Of a stretch of DNA of 64,000 nt, positions 35,692 to 45,689 are shown one piece after another (the stretch's first letter is position 1; every line of letters begins with the position of its first letter). The position numbers were made by a program, and so were the translations under genes. The notes under the pieces were generated by a model. That model was not told where the DNA came from, made no database searches, and saw only the letters and a list, made by a program, of their open reading frames with translations. The stretch is taken from assembly GCF_030445035.2 (NCBI RefSeq), contig NC_080702.1, positions 11,540,029-11,604,028 of the forward strand. The letters run 5' to 3'. The DNA is from Dasypus novemcinctus (Eukaryota; Chordata; Mammalia; Cingulata; Dasypodidae).

Positions 35692-37229
35692 TTGGGTGGT
35701 TTTTCATGACTGATTCTATCTTGTTACTTGTGATTGGTCTGTTGAGTTCATCGATTTCTCCTCTTGTCAATGTAGGCTGCTTGTGTGTGTCCAGAAATTT
35801 TTCCATTTCCTCTAAATTATCCATGTTGTTGGCATACAATTTTTGAAGGTATCCTCTCATGATACTCTTATTTCTGTGGGGTCAGTGGTGATATTCCCTT
35901 CCTCATTTCTTATTTTATTTATTTGCGTCTTCCATTTCTTTTTTTCTTTGTTAGTCTAGCCAAGGGTCTATCAACTTTATTAATCTTCTCAAAGATATAG
36001 CTTTTGGTTTTGCTTATTTTTCTGGTGCTTTCTGATTTTCTATTTCATTTATCTCTGCTCTAATCTTTGTTATTTCCTTCTTTCTACTTACTTTGCAGTA
36101 CTTTGTTGTTCTTTTTCTAATTCCTGCATGTGTGCAGTTAGGACTTTCATTTTATCTCTTTTGTCTTTTTTTAATATAGACATCTATGTCTATGACTTTC
36201 CCTCTCTGTACAGGTTAGGCTGCATCCCTCAGGTTTTGATACTTTGTGTTGTCATTTTCAATCATTTCAAGGTGGTTTCTGATTTCTTTTGCAATTTCAT
36301 CCTTGTCCAACAAATTGTCGAAGAGTGTGTCGTGTAACTTCCCTATCTTTGTTCCTAATCTAATTCTCTACCCCTTACTGATTCATTGCCTTCAGGTCAG
36401 AGCAATTATTTGTATAATTTAAAACTTTCTGAATTCACTGAATGTTGTTCTGTGGCCAAACATGGGGTCTATCCTGAATGATCATCCATGTACCCTCAAG
36501 AAGAATGTCTTTCCAACTGCATTGTGGTATAATGTACTATGTCTATTAGGTCTATCTCCTCTAATGTAATATTCAAGGTCTTTGTTTCTTTACTGAGCCT
36601 CTGTGGAGATGATCTGTCTCATGCTGTTAATGGTGTATTAAAGTCCCCACTATAATTATAGAGACATCATTATTGGTGTACAAAAATGCTGTTGAGATTA
36701 TCTGTCTATTGCTGTTAATGGTGTATTTAACTTCACACTATAATTGTAGAGGCATTTATTTCTCCACTTACTTTTTTCAATGTTTGCCTTATGTCTTTTG
36801 ACGTACCTCATTAGGTGCATAAATGTTTACCATTCTTCTTTCTTCCTTGATAGATGACCCCTTTTATTAAGATACAGTGTCCTTTTTTTTCTTATAGTCA
36901 TCTTGCATTTAAAGTTTATTATGTCTGGTTTTAATATAGTTACTTTCACCATTTTTTGGTTATTGTTTGTTTTTGAAATTGTTTTCCAACAATTCACTTT
37001 CAGCACCCTCATGTCCCTGGGTCTAAGATGGGTTTCTTTTAGGCAGCATATAGGTGTGGCATACTTCCTTATCCATTCTGCCAATCTGTGTCTCTGTATT
37101 GGAGAGTTTAATCCATTATTATTAAATGTTACTACTGTCAAGGAATTACTTACTTCCACCATATTTTCTTTAATTTTATGTAACCATGTGAAGTTTTTAT
37201 TTCTCTTTTTATATTTTTGTTTGTTCTTA

Positions 37230-37635
37230 CACTCTCATCCAACTCTCTCCTCTTTTTTTCCTTTCAACCTACTGAACTCCCTTTATTATTTTTTGAAGGG
37301 CAGATATCTTATTGACAAGCTCTCTTATTTTCTGTTTATTTGCAAATATTTTGAAATCTTCCTCATTTTTGAATGCCCGCTTTGCAAAATAGAGAACTCT
37401 TGACTAGGAGCTTCTTATTTTAGCACTTTACTATGCCATACCCCTGCCCTCATGCCTCCATGGTTTAGATGAGAAATCAACACTTCATCTTCTCAAGCTT
37501 CCATTGTATGTGATGGGTCTCCTTTCTCTTGCTGCTTCTAATATTTGTCTTTGTCTTGAGCATTGGGCAATTTGACAAGCATATGTCTTGAAGTAGACCT
37601 ATTAAGATTTATACTGTTTGGTGTGAGCTGTGCTT
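37230..37635 (-). pseudogene. ORF1 remnant of the older L1 (C-terminal part only)
   Basis: The DNA matches 27590-27985 of the young ORF1 (TATGTGATGG, TGGTTTAGATGAGAAATCA, TTTGACAAGCATATGTCTTG) but stops at about 37635. There it changes abruptly to 5'UTR-type sequence. The coiled-coil half (27990-28540 in the young copy) is absent. Confidence 0.8.
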
Positions 37636-38264
37636 TTCCCTCAGGCTAATTCGGCTTCTGTTGGTTTGTTGGTTGCCACTCCTGGCTTCACTCTCTCCAG
37701 GACTGTTAGGTGCCTGTCAGTCCTCACTCTCACTGAACCTTTTCCTCTCTCTTCCAGGATGGGTGGGTGTGACAAGCTGCCTGTAAGCGCCCCTTCCCCT
37801 CTCCCTGGAGCCATTCAGCTCTGGCCAGGTTGTGTCTTTCCTCCTTTTGCCCCTCTCTGGGCTGCCTATTCTACCTCCTACATTCCTAATCCTCTCTTCC
37901 CCTGAGTTGGCTGGCTGTGGCCCCAACTTTGTGCCTCGCTGCTCCCCCACTTCAAGAGCCCGCTGGGTACCAGGAAGCTTCCTTGGTTGCCTGAGGACTT
38001 TCTCCACTCTCTGAGCCTGCTGAACGCTGGTCTTGCAGGCAGTAACCCTCTAGCTTCCTTGGCACTATGAGCCATCTGTCTGCTGGTTTGAGTGCCCTAT
38101 GTTCTTCAGTTTCCCTGTAGCCTGGCCATCTGGGCCCACTTTCTAGCTGCATTCTCCAATTGCTCCCGTGATTCCATGACTTTCCTTCTGCTAGGTAAAC
38201 CTGCCTAACTTCCTGATGTTTCTCAAGTAGCAGGCTGTCATTCCCTACTCTGCCATCTTGCATC
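37636..38264 (-). promoter_or_regulatory. 5'UTR of the older L1
   Basis: About 630 bases of moderately GC-rich sequence end at a YY1-type start (CCATCTT at 38253-38259). It is not alignable by eye with the 2.1 kb 5'UTR of the young copy, which suggests a different 5'UTR type. The ORFs at 37630-38263 are chance frames. Confidence 0.65.
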
Positions 38265-39034
38265 TTATTGCATGTTTTGTAATGAATCTTGTGAGGGAAC
38301 TGATAAAATTATCTATAGATTTTGGTTGGGAGTAAGTATAAGTAGTTATGCCTTAAGTTCATAAAAATTCAAGCCAAGGGATGGGATTCCCGTAAGACAG
38401 ACTCATATTCTTTTGGCCCTTGGGTGTCTGCATATTGCTTCCACACTTACGTCCTTTCCCATAAATAATATATAACTCCATAATATTGAAAACAGAACTT
38501 TACAATGAAATCATTAGTTACTTAGTTGAGAGAATAAAGATTAAAATATAACTAGTTCTATACGAGTAAATTCACCATTAATACTATATCCAATGAACAC
38601 ATGTGTAATCAGCTGTAATATTGTGGGAGCAAGCCAGAAGATAAGGACATCTCAAAGAAGAAGAGACTAGGCATGAAATATATCTTACTATACTATGGTA
38701 TAATGCTCCTAGAACAGTAACAATATTTTGTCTTGAAACATTGGAAACAGAGATTTGTTTCACTCTTATATCGTCTTATTTCAAATTAAAACTGAAATAA
38801 CTATTGAAGTTATTTAATTCATTTTAGAGACAGAAATCAGGGTACATTCATAAGCAATGAGAAATATCACTATGTGAATTACTGAAATGTGGATAGAAAT
38901 TAATATTTCATGGATTCTCTTAATATAATGATAACTAATAAATTTCTTTAAATAGCTATAGAAAAAAATTTTTAATTCAGAAAGGGCATTCACTAAATGC
39001 CTCTAAGCAATGATAAGAGTTTGAAACGAATATG
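38265..39034. other. AT-rich unique sequence, nothing recognised
   Basis: No ORF, RNA gene or clear repeat is seen. Confidence 0.5.
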
Positions 39035-39330
39035 TTCAGCAAATATTTATTGAACACTATGCTGTCTAAGGCAACATTCTAGATGCACTCGTAGGGATTG
39101 CTAAATTAAGTAGAAATTGAACTTATCTTTAGAAAACTCACTGACCAAATTAGAATAGAAGGAAATAGATTATATTTGTCATGATGGAGACAAAGATTTT
39201 TAAGAAATGAGAAGGAAAATATTTAAAGTTATCATAATATAGTTATTGTGCTGTCAGGATACATAAGCATTATTATTACAACTGTTTTAAAGATAAAATA
39301 GCTAAGGCTCACAGGAATGAAATATTTGTG
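39035..39330 (-). mobile_element. L2-like LINE fragment
   Basis: CAGCAAATATTTATTGAACAC followed by a CATTCTAGATGCACTCGTAGG-like string is the reverse complement of an L2 3' end. 39265-39320 (ATTATTACAACTGTTTTAAA, then TAGCTAAGGCTCA) also fits. It is strongly decayed. Confidence 0.55.
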
Positions 39331-39420
39331 TATTTATATGCTTATGTATATGTATATGCTTATGTATGTGTGCATACATATATGCATGCAATTTCTTATG
39401 TGTGTGTTCATAAGTATATC
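39328..39420. repeat. (TATG)n-like microsatellite
   Basis: Interrupted TATG, TATGCT and GCATACATA repeats. Confidence 0.65.
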
Positions 39421-40382
39421 TGTGGAGAATGAAAGTTGGACAGGAAAAAAATGACAAGGAAATCCATAGGAGACATACTATTTATAGCTTTTTCAATTAC
39501 TAGTCTGAATAGTTTTCTTACATTCAATATTTATTCAAAATATCATGTTTACTATTGCATAAGTTCCATTAAAATCCACCAGGATTTACTATTATTATGG
39601 TTCCAAAATTTGCTCTTAAAACAATGATGTATCAGTTTAAAAAGGTTGATTGACTAAACTTCATTTCAGTAATTCATTAACATAATCGTAGAGCTATAAT
39701 CTCCTTAACTAATACACAATGACCAAGATAAAAAAAAAAAAGAGTTACAAGCTGAAGGATGATTTGGATTGAGAAATGGCCAACCAAGTCTTGATAAACA
39801 AAAATTAGAATTTTGTGGGAGAGGAAGCAGTTATTCAGTAGAAGCCAATTTTCCCTGCAGAATCCAAAAATATTTGCAGTGATGTAAAGCAGGAATGAGA
39901 TATAAAGTAGAAAACAGATTACTGATGTTTCTGCAGGAAGCGAATGATTTCCTCGATCCTATCCTTTTCCCTGAACACAGAATTCCTGGATCCAGTCTAT
40001 TGACAATCTCTGTGAAGAATCAGAATGATTTGCTAAAAGTGAATAAATATGCCCAGAGATGAACTCTGCATTCTGGCCTAAAGGATCAAAGCATAGTGGT
40101 TGTTGCTCTGCCTAATGATTCTTAGCAAATCGCACTGATCATACGTCCGTCCATATCTACATAACTCCAGGGTACCTTTCCTGGTGGCCTCATTCCTACC
40201 TTAAGGAGACATCCAAGACCAACATGAATTGAAATATAGTGAAACATGAACTAGGCCTCGATTAACAGAAAAAAAGTTCTAATAAATCAAATAAATTAAG
40301 GAAACTAAACAGTACTTTAATGCAAACTAATCTCCTCTTTAATCATACCAGTGCGAGACAATATTGAATTAATCAACAATGT
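39421..40382. other. AT-rich unique sequence, nothing recognised
   Basis: There is only a short poly(A) run at 39731-39741. No coding evidence is seen. Confidence 0.5.
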
Positions 40383-41310
40383 ACGGGCTGGGCCGCCTGG
40401 TGGCAGCGCGGGCTGCAGCCTGGAGGGGGCGTCCGCCGAGGCCCCCCCCCACCCCCGGCTCCCCGCTCTCCAGCCCTCGCGGCGGGCCCCGGCCCCTTCT
40501 GCCGCCCTCCCGCCCGCGGTGCCCACCCCTCGGAGCCTTTGTGCTCGCGTCGCCCCACGACCCTCTCTCCGCAGGAACCCCAGCGCAGCCGGCCCGCCAC
40601 TGCGTTCCAAGCCAGCGTGGGCGCGCGCCTGAGCCGGTGGCGAGGGGCCGCGGCGCGTGCCCGGGCGCTGCGGGCAGACACCGCCAGACTGGCGACGCGC
40701 CCACCAGCATTGTCTCGGTCCGGTGCCCTGGTCCCGAGCCGCAGGCGGCGCCGGAGAAGCGAGGAGCAAGCCGCGGAGATGGAGGAACTGACCTAGGAGG
40801 TCCCTGGTGTGACTAGCAGGAGCTGGAGCAGGGGCTCTTCCAGGAGGAAAACCTCCACCCCAGGCCTGCTGGATGCTTAGCAGATGCTCGCCTGGAACAG
40901 CTGAATTCGAGAACCCTGCCTAAGGGAGGATAGAGACCATCCATCCTCAGGGGGAAATAATGAAAGAGCAGAACCCTTGGACCACTTTACATCAGCCCCG
41001 GAAGAATGAAGTGTTGCCCTTTCTGCGTTTTGATCTGAATTTACACAATCGACTCCAACTAAGCATTGTCTTAAGAAATAGCCTCGTGCTGTGAAAAAGA
41101 CCAGTGACTTCCTGAACAGTATTTTAGCAAAACGAACGAAATAAGCCTCCCCTTTTGTACCAGTACTTCTGTTTCTAGGAAAATATTCTAAGAAAGTAGG
41201 AAGTGATTTGCGCAAAGATTTTTGGTCAAAGAAAATAATTATTGTTTCATTTTTAACAGAGAAAAATGTTAAACGCCGTGCAGGTCCAACAATAAAGACT
41301 TTTTTAGGAA
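40383..41310 (+). other. GC-rich island passing into transcript-like sequence; possible retrocopy
   Basis: Composition jumps at 40383 from AT-rich to very GC- and CpG-rich (to about 40800), then falls gradually to an AATAAA at 41291. A sharp 5' edge, a GC-rich leader and an AATAAA-bearing end are what a retroposed mRNA would show. An ATG at 40779 opens only a short frame (MEELT, then TAG). In-frame pieces after it are broken by stops. There is no poly(A) run or convincing target duplication, so a CpG-island exon of a real gene remains possible. The source gene is not recognised. Confidence 0.35.
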
Positions 41311-41514
41311 CATCTCTTTAGAGACCTGTATGCAATAGAAACCTATCCGTACCCTATTGTTGAAAGAAAATAACAGGAAAACATGATTCTGTTCACACAG
41401 GCTTTCATCTATGATTGTTTACAGCACAGAGAACCGGTTAGAAATATAATCACAAATACTAACATTTCCTTTCTCTAGGGGTGTATCGTCTTTTCTTTCT
41501 TCCCTGCCCCCTGA

Positions 41515-41566
41515 CACACAAGCACACACCTGCACACACACATGCACCTGCACACACATACGGTGC
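41515..41566. repeat. Interrupted (CA)n microsatellite
   Basis: ACACACAAGCACACACC-type repeat with CTG interruptions. Confidence 0.8.
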
Positions 41567-41733
41567 ATCTTTAATTACTTACACATAGCATTATCCTTTC
41601 ACAAACATTTCAGACCAAGTTCATAAAATGAAGGAAAAGGTGGATGTCAACGAAAAACCAATCCAAGGGGGCAAGATATGAAATATAGAACTTTCTGAAA
41701 AAATAACAGGGAAGAGACATGGGAAGGTTGTTC

Positions 41734-41746
41734 AGATACACTGCTG
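41734..41746. repeat. Target-site duplication of DAS SINE, left copy
   Basis: AGATACACTGCTG is repeated exactly at 42111-42123. Confidence 0.95.
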
Positions 41747-42110
41747 GGGAAACGGACTTTGGCCCAGTGGTTAGGGCGTCCGTCTACCACATGGGAGGTC
41801 CGCGGTTCAAGCCCCGGACCTCCTTGACCGTGTGGAACTGGCCATGCGCAGTGCTGATGCGCACAAGGAGTGCCCTGCCAGGCAGGGGTGTCCGGGCGTA
41901 GGGGAGCCCCACGCGCAAGGGAGCCCCACGCGCAAGGAGTGCACCCCGTAAGGAGAGCCGCCCAGCGCGAAGGAGGGAGCAGCCTGCCCAGGAATGGCGC
42001 CGCCCACACTTCCCTTGCCGCTGACGACAACAGAAGCGGACAACACAGAAAACAGACAACCGGGGGAGGGGAATTAAATAAATAAAAATAAATCTTTAAA
42101 AAAAAAAAAA
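41747..42110 (+). mobile_element. DAS-type SINE, full length with perfect target duplication
   Basis: This is the best-preserved SINE of the window (364 bp). The tRNA-like head has an A box TGGCCCAGTGG (41760-41770) and a B box GGTTCAAGCCC (41804-41814). The GC-rich body has AAGGAGTGC and AGCCCCACGCGC strings, GCCGCTGACGACAACAGAAG and an A-rich tail (41080-type AATAAATCTTTAAAAA at 42090-42110). Its GGAGCCCCACGCGCAAGG unit is partly duplicated at 41904-41938. DAS SINEs are known from armadillo and are reported as tRNA-Ala derived. They are non-autonomous and use L1 machinery. It is likely a young copy. Confidence 0.97.
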
Positions 42111-42123
42111 AGATACACTGCTG
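42111..42123. repeat. Target-site duplication of DAS SINE, right copy
   Basis: Exact match to 41734-41746. Confidence 0.95.
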
Positions 42124-43000
42124 AAGAATTACTCAAACTAAATAAATGATGTCAGTATGATTTGGACCAACCAATTGTGGAGCAAAATGAATGAGATAAA
42201 GAAATTTACTTTCAAAGCGCAGTGTAATTCAAAAGTCTAAAATACTGAGATTATCCTAATATTTATGAAGAAATAAAATCATTGAAATGACCAGAAATAT
42301 TTCAGCAATACTGATTGTTATAATATGAAAAATAAAAGTTAAACTTGAGGAAGAAATGTTTCCCCTAGGAATACACTCCTAGCAAAAGTATCATTCAAGG
42401 GTAAATGTAGAATAACAAATTGAAGACATGCAGGGTTACCAGGTTGCTATCTGCATACCTTTTCATAGGAATTGTGCTCCGGAGAAATGAAGGAAAACCA
42501 AAACAGAAAGCAAAACCTTAAAAACTGTAGATTTCTATCAATAGAGTTGTAAAGAGTTGCTTTAATATCATACTAAGCAACGAGCTTTAACTGGAACAGG
42601 GTAATGGAAATGTTTGTGGGGAGAAAAAACATTACAGAATATCTAATATGATTGTGAGATTAGAAAGAGGGGCCATGATGAAAACAACACTAGAAAAATA
42701 ACATAAAAAAATAAACTAATAACTGAAGAAAATGTATTCCTAGTATTTACTTCTGCAATAGAAAATATTTATGTAATCAAAATTACATTCAAACTTCCTA
42801 TCACAACTTAATACTATGAAGATCTGTGGAAAAGAGGAAAGTATTAAGAAAGGTATCAACATCTAGTGTCACATTAAATTAGTAGATTGTGTTAAAAATG
42901 ATACATGGAAGATGATGGTATAAAGAATTAAGAGAAATGGAGGGTCCTCACTAAGGAGTGAAATTATGGACAGATACTTCTGCATGTCTTTGTAGATATC
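42124..43000. other. AT-rich DNA with a possible ancient L1/HAL1 ORF1 fragment
   Basis: 42340-42440 (AGGAAGAAATGTTTCCCCTAG, then CTAGCAAAAGTATCATTCAA and AGACATGCAGGG) resembles the 3' part of ORF1 of old L1 or HAL1 elements on plus. The rest shows no recognisable feature. Confidence 0.35.
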
Positions 43001-43480
43001 ACACTTCTTTATTTTATTAGTTTAATGTTTTAGCAAGTTTCTCAAGGTATAATTCACATACCATAACATTCACCATTTTAAGTTACAATCTAATGACTTT
43101 TTGTACATTTACTGAGATGTGTAACCATTACCACAACCAGTTCTAGGGCATTTCTATCACTGAAGAGATTCTTTTCATAATCATTAACAAATAATATTTA
43201 TTCTCACTGTGAAGCCCTAGGAAACTGTTAATCTGCTTTTTGCCTGCCTAGATCTCCCTTTACCAGACATTTTATATTATTGTATTATTTAATTTTAACT
43301 AATTCTCATATATTAGTTTTATAAGTTTTTGACACTGAAATGCAAATATACATTCTTATACAGACATATTTGCCCACAATTATAGTTATTATATCTTAAT
43401 GTGAACTCAAAAAAGAAACTTGGTGGATGTTGAAAATTGTGTTTAGTCAGGCATGTTATTTATTTGATCTTTAACCAATA
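43000..43480 (-). mobile_element. Ancient L1 (L1M-like) 3'UTR
   Basis: The plus strand shows AAGGTATAATTCACATACCA, ACATTCACCATTTTAAG, GTAACCATTACCACAACCAG and AAGCCCTAGGAAAC. This is the standard reverse complement of L1M 3'UTRs. Confidence 0.75.
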
Positions 43481-43970
43481 TTCATCCAGAATGGAAGATA
43501 TTCCTAAAACATTTCAGACATTCATAAAAGCAAGTCTACATATTTGGTAGGAGTGAGAGGATAATAAAATGATTTTTTTAAACTTTGTTTTTTGATGTGT
43601 AGGAAGATGTTATATACCATCTAAAGAACTCATATTATTTACTTTTTCTTTCATAATATCTTTCATCAATTATTTATAACATATGTATTATATTCATCTT
43701 AGTGACTCTTTTTCATTCTTTAAATTGAAATTTTCCAGATTGTAGTTTTCCATTCAACTTGTTAATTGTATATTTAACTTCTTTGATCAATGATATTTTA
43801 TTTAATTAAATAAACAATTCCTTACTTTATGGAATATGAATTTGTCTTTACGATAATAAAGTATTTCACATCTGAAAAAAATTATTTTAGTTCTTTAATA
43901 TCATTCTTTATTTTGCATTTTTAAATGAAATATTTGTTGGTTCATATTATATGGTTGAAATGTGATGCTT
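43481..43970. other. AT-rich sequence, nothing recognised
   Basis: Low-complexity AT-rich DNA without open frames or a recognisable repeat. Confidence 0.45.
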
Positions 43971-44500
43971 TGTATTCCAGTTAATTCTGTGTGTCCACTT
44001 GGCTAGGTTATGGTGTCCAGGTGTTAGATCAAGTAAGCCCTAGACTGACTGTTACTGTGATGATATTTTATTGATGGAGCTAAGTCATTAGTTAGTTGAC
44101 TGTGTCTATGGCTTACTACATCTACAATCAGCAAAGGAGTTTGACCTCCACAATGAAAGGAATCTCCTAAGTCAATTAGATCTGAGGATTTCAGCCGTCA
44201 GAAAGAATTTCTATCTCTTTTTCAGTCAGCCTGCTGCTCCTGGAGATTCATTGTCATCCTCCAGATCCAACCTGTGGCTTATCTTATGAAATTCGTATGT
44301 GCCAGTGTCATGATAATGTGTGCCAATTCCTATAATAAATCTCTTTGTGTTTATATATATATATGTAATACTGACATACATATAATTATATATATGCTAT
44401 TGTTATAATATCTATTATAAATGTATATATTACTGTATAAGATATGCATATATGTATGCCAATTTTATTTTTCTGGGAACCCTAATACACTTTCATTCTA
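43971..44500 (+). mobile_element. LTR-like repeat, probably ERVL type
   Basis: It starts near CCAGTTAATTCTGTGTGTCC, then has ACTTGGCTAGGTTATGG. Late in the element come CCAATTCCTATAATAAATCTC, a TA-rich expansion and GGGAACCCTAATACAC. This layout (GTGTCCACTTGGCT ... AATAAATCTC ... AACCCTAATACA) is that of decayed mammalian ERVL-type LTRs. The family is uncertain. Confidence 0.5.
44345..44460. repeat. (TA)n-rich microsatellite
   Basis: TATATATATATATG and related TATA repeats lie inside the LTR-like element. Confidence 0.75.
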
Positions 44501-45689
44501 TACATTTTTAATCAATTGTCTAAAATCCACTAATTCTGGGACATTAAGTAAAGACGGGGGTATGAAAAGGGCATGGTACACACCATTCTTCAGGGAATAT
44601 TTCCCGAAACAATTCCAGGATGAACAGGTATATACAGCCCTTTGTAGTTTTTTAATCTGAAAACAGTCTTATTGTGCACCTGTTACTCATACCTCCCAAT
44701 AATGCCTACCACCACGAAATCTGTTCTGACTTAGGGTAGCCACAAGAATATAAAATAGCTCTTGGTTTTCAGGCAAGTATTGCTTTTCTAGCATCATCTG
44801 GCACAGAAAGGGAAGGATGAGCAGTGATTCTATCCAGCTTAATGTCCTCTTCAAGAATAGGAAGTAGAAGGAAAAAGGAAGAAATTAACTCTTAGACTTC
44901 ATATAAAACCTTTCAAATTCTGAGAGAGATCAGAGCAGGAGTGGGAAACAATGTAGATAGCATTTGAGATTCCTTCTTACATACACAGAGGAATAAATAG
45001 ATATAATCTATATAAGTATTGTCTATAGTGCCACACAATCCATAAATTTGAATCTCCTGACTTGTGGAAATCATCAGAAGCCTCACATTTCCAAGGACAC
45101 TGTTGTTAGACAGGAAATATGGCCATATTCTGTTGAAATGCCTGTGGCAATAGACTGATTCTCATGATTTTTAAAATATATTCTTACTAGGAATATTATA
45201 CCCAGCAATTTAGCATGGAAAGAGTGAAATGTATAGCAGAGGAATGTCTGTAAAGCAACACTATATGAAATCATAAATGCAGAAGTACATATATGGTGTT
45301 TAAAGAGCAGGAAGTGTCCAATATAGCAGTGGATGAGTAAGAGAGGGGGGAAGAAGGATATGTTGTCAGAAAGTCAAGGGTGGGGATGATTCAGCACCAT
45401 TTATGGACCATAAAGATATTTGCAGGATGTTGATATCTTTCTGAAATAGAGATAGAAAAATGGAGGGTTAAAATTTAGAGAAAATAAGTATTTCCAAGTA
45501 TTTAGTAAGATTTTACTATAAGGAAAAATAAATCTGTTTGTAGTAGTATGGAGAAATTTAATCAAGAGTGTTTGTCAATATAGGTTATGAAAGCGATCTA
45601 TGTTCATTTCACTAAAGTAACAGCAAAGAGAGAGAGAGAGGGAAAATCCCATCCAGTGTTTTATTCATTATTAGAGAGGTTGTGCATTT
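44500..45689. other. Non-coding sequence, nothing recognised
   Basis: Mixed composition with no open frame above about 80 codons. A short (GA)n run lies at 45628-45642. Confidence 0.45.

Larger units (their letters stand above)
31912..37162 (-). pseudogene. Decayed ORF2 of the older L1
   Basis: The N-terminus begins at 37162 (MVEVSNSLTVVTFNNNGLNS, then [12 protein letters not shown], retaining the Glu43 position). Many stops and frameshifts follow. RT-region DNA at 33680-35250 and endonuclease-region DNA at 35700-37160 are recognisable against the young copy. The C-terminal coding part ends near 31912. Two insertions (LTR and SINE) and a local rearrangement (36606-36760) add to the damage. 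Confidence 0.88.
30635..38264 (-). mobile_element. Older L1, 5' end present, interrupted and internally deleted
   Basis: Read on minus it has a 0.63 kb 5'UTR beginning with GCAAGATGGCAGAG, the C-terminal part of ORF1, decayed ORF2 and a 1.28 kb 3'UTR. A 964-bp solo LTR (32130-33093) and a DAS SINE (35276-35691) inserted into ORF2. Two parts present in the neighbouring young L1 are missing: about half of ORF1, and a ~1.6 kb 3'UTR block (junction near 31141). It is much more diverged than the young copy. Confidence 0.88.

Noticed and set aside
40317-40816. ORFs of 85-150 codons in all frames
   Set aside because: Very GC-rich DNA keeps all six frames open. None shows a recognisable domain, so I kept only the island as a feature.
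41760-41820. tRNA-like sequence with A and B boxes
   Set aside because: It is the head of a DAS SINE, followed by SINE body and A-rich tail. There is no cloverleaf-competent tRNA gene of normal length.
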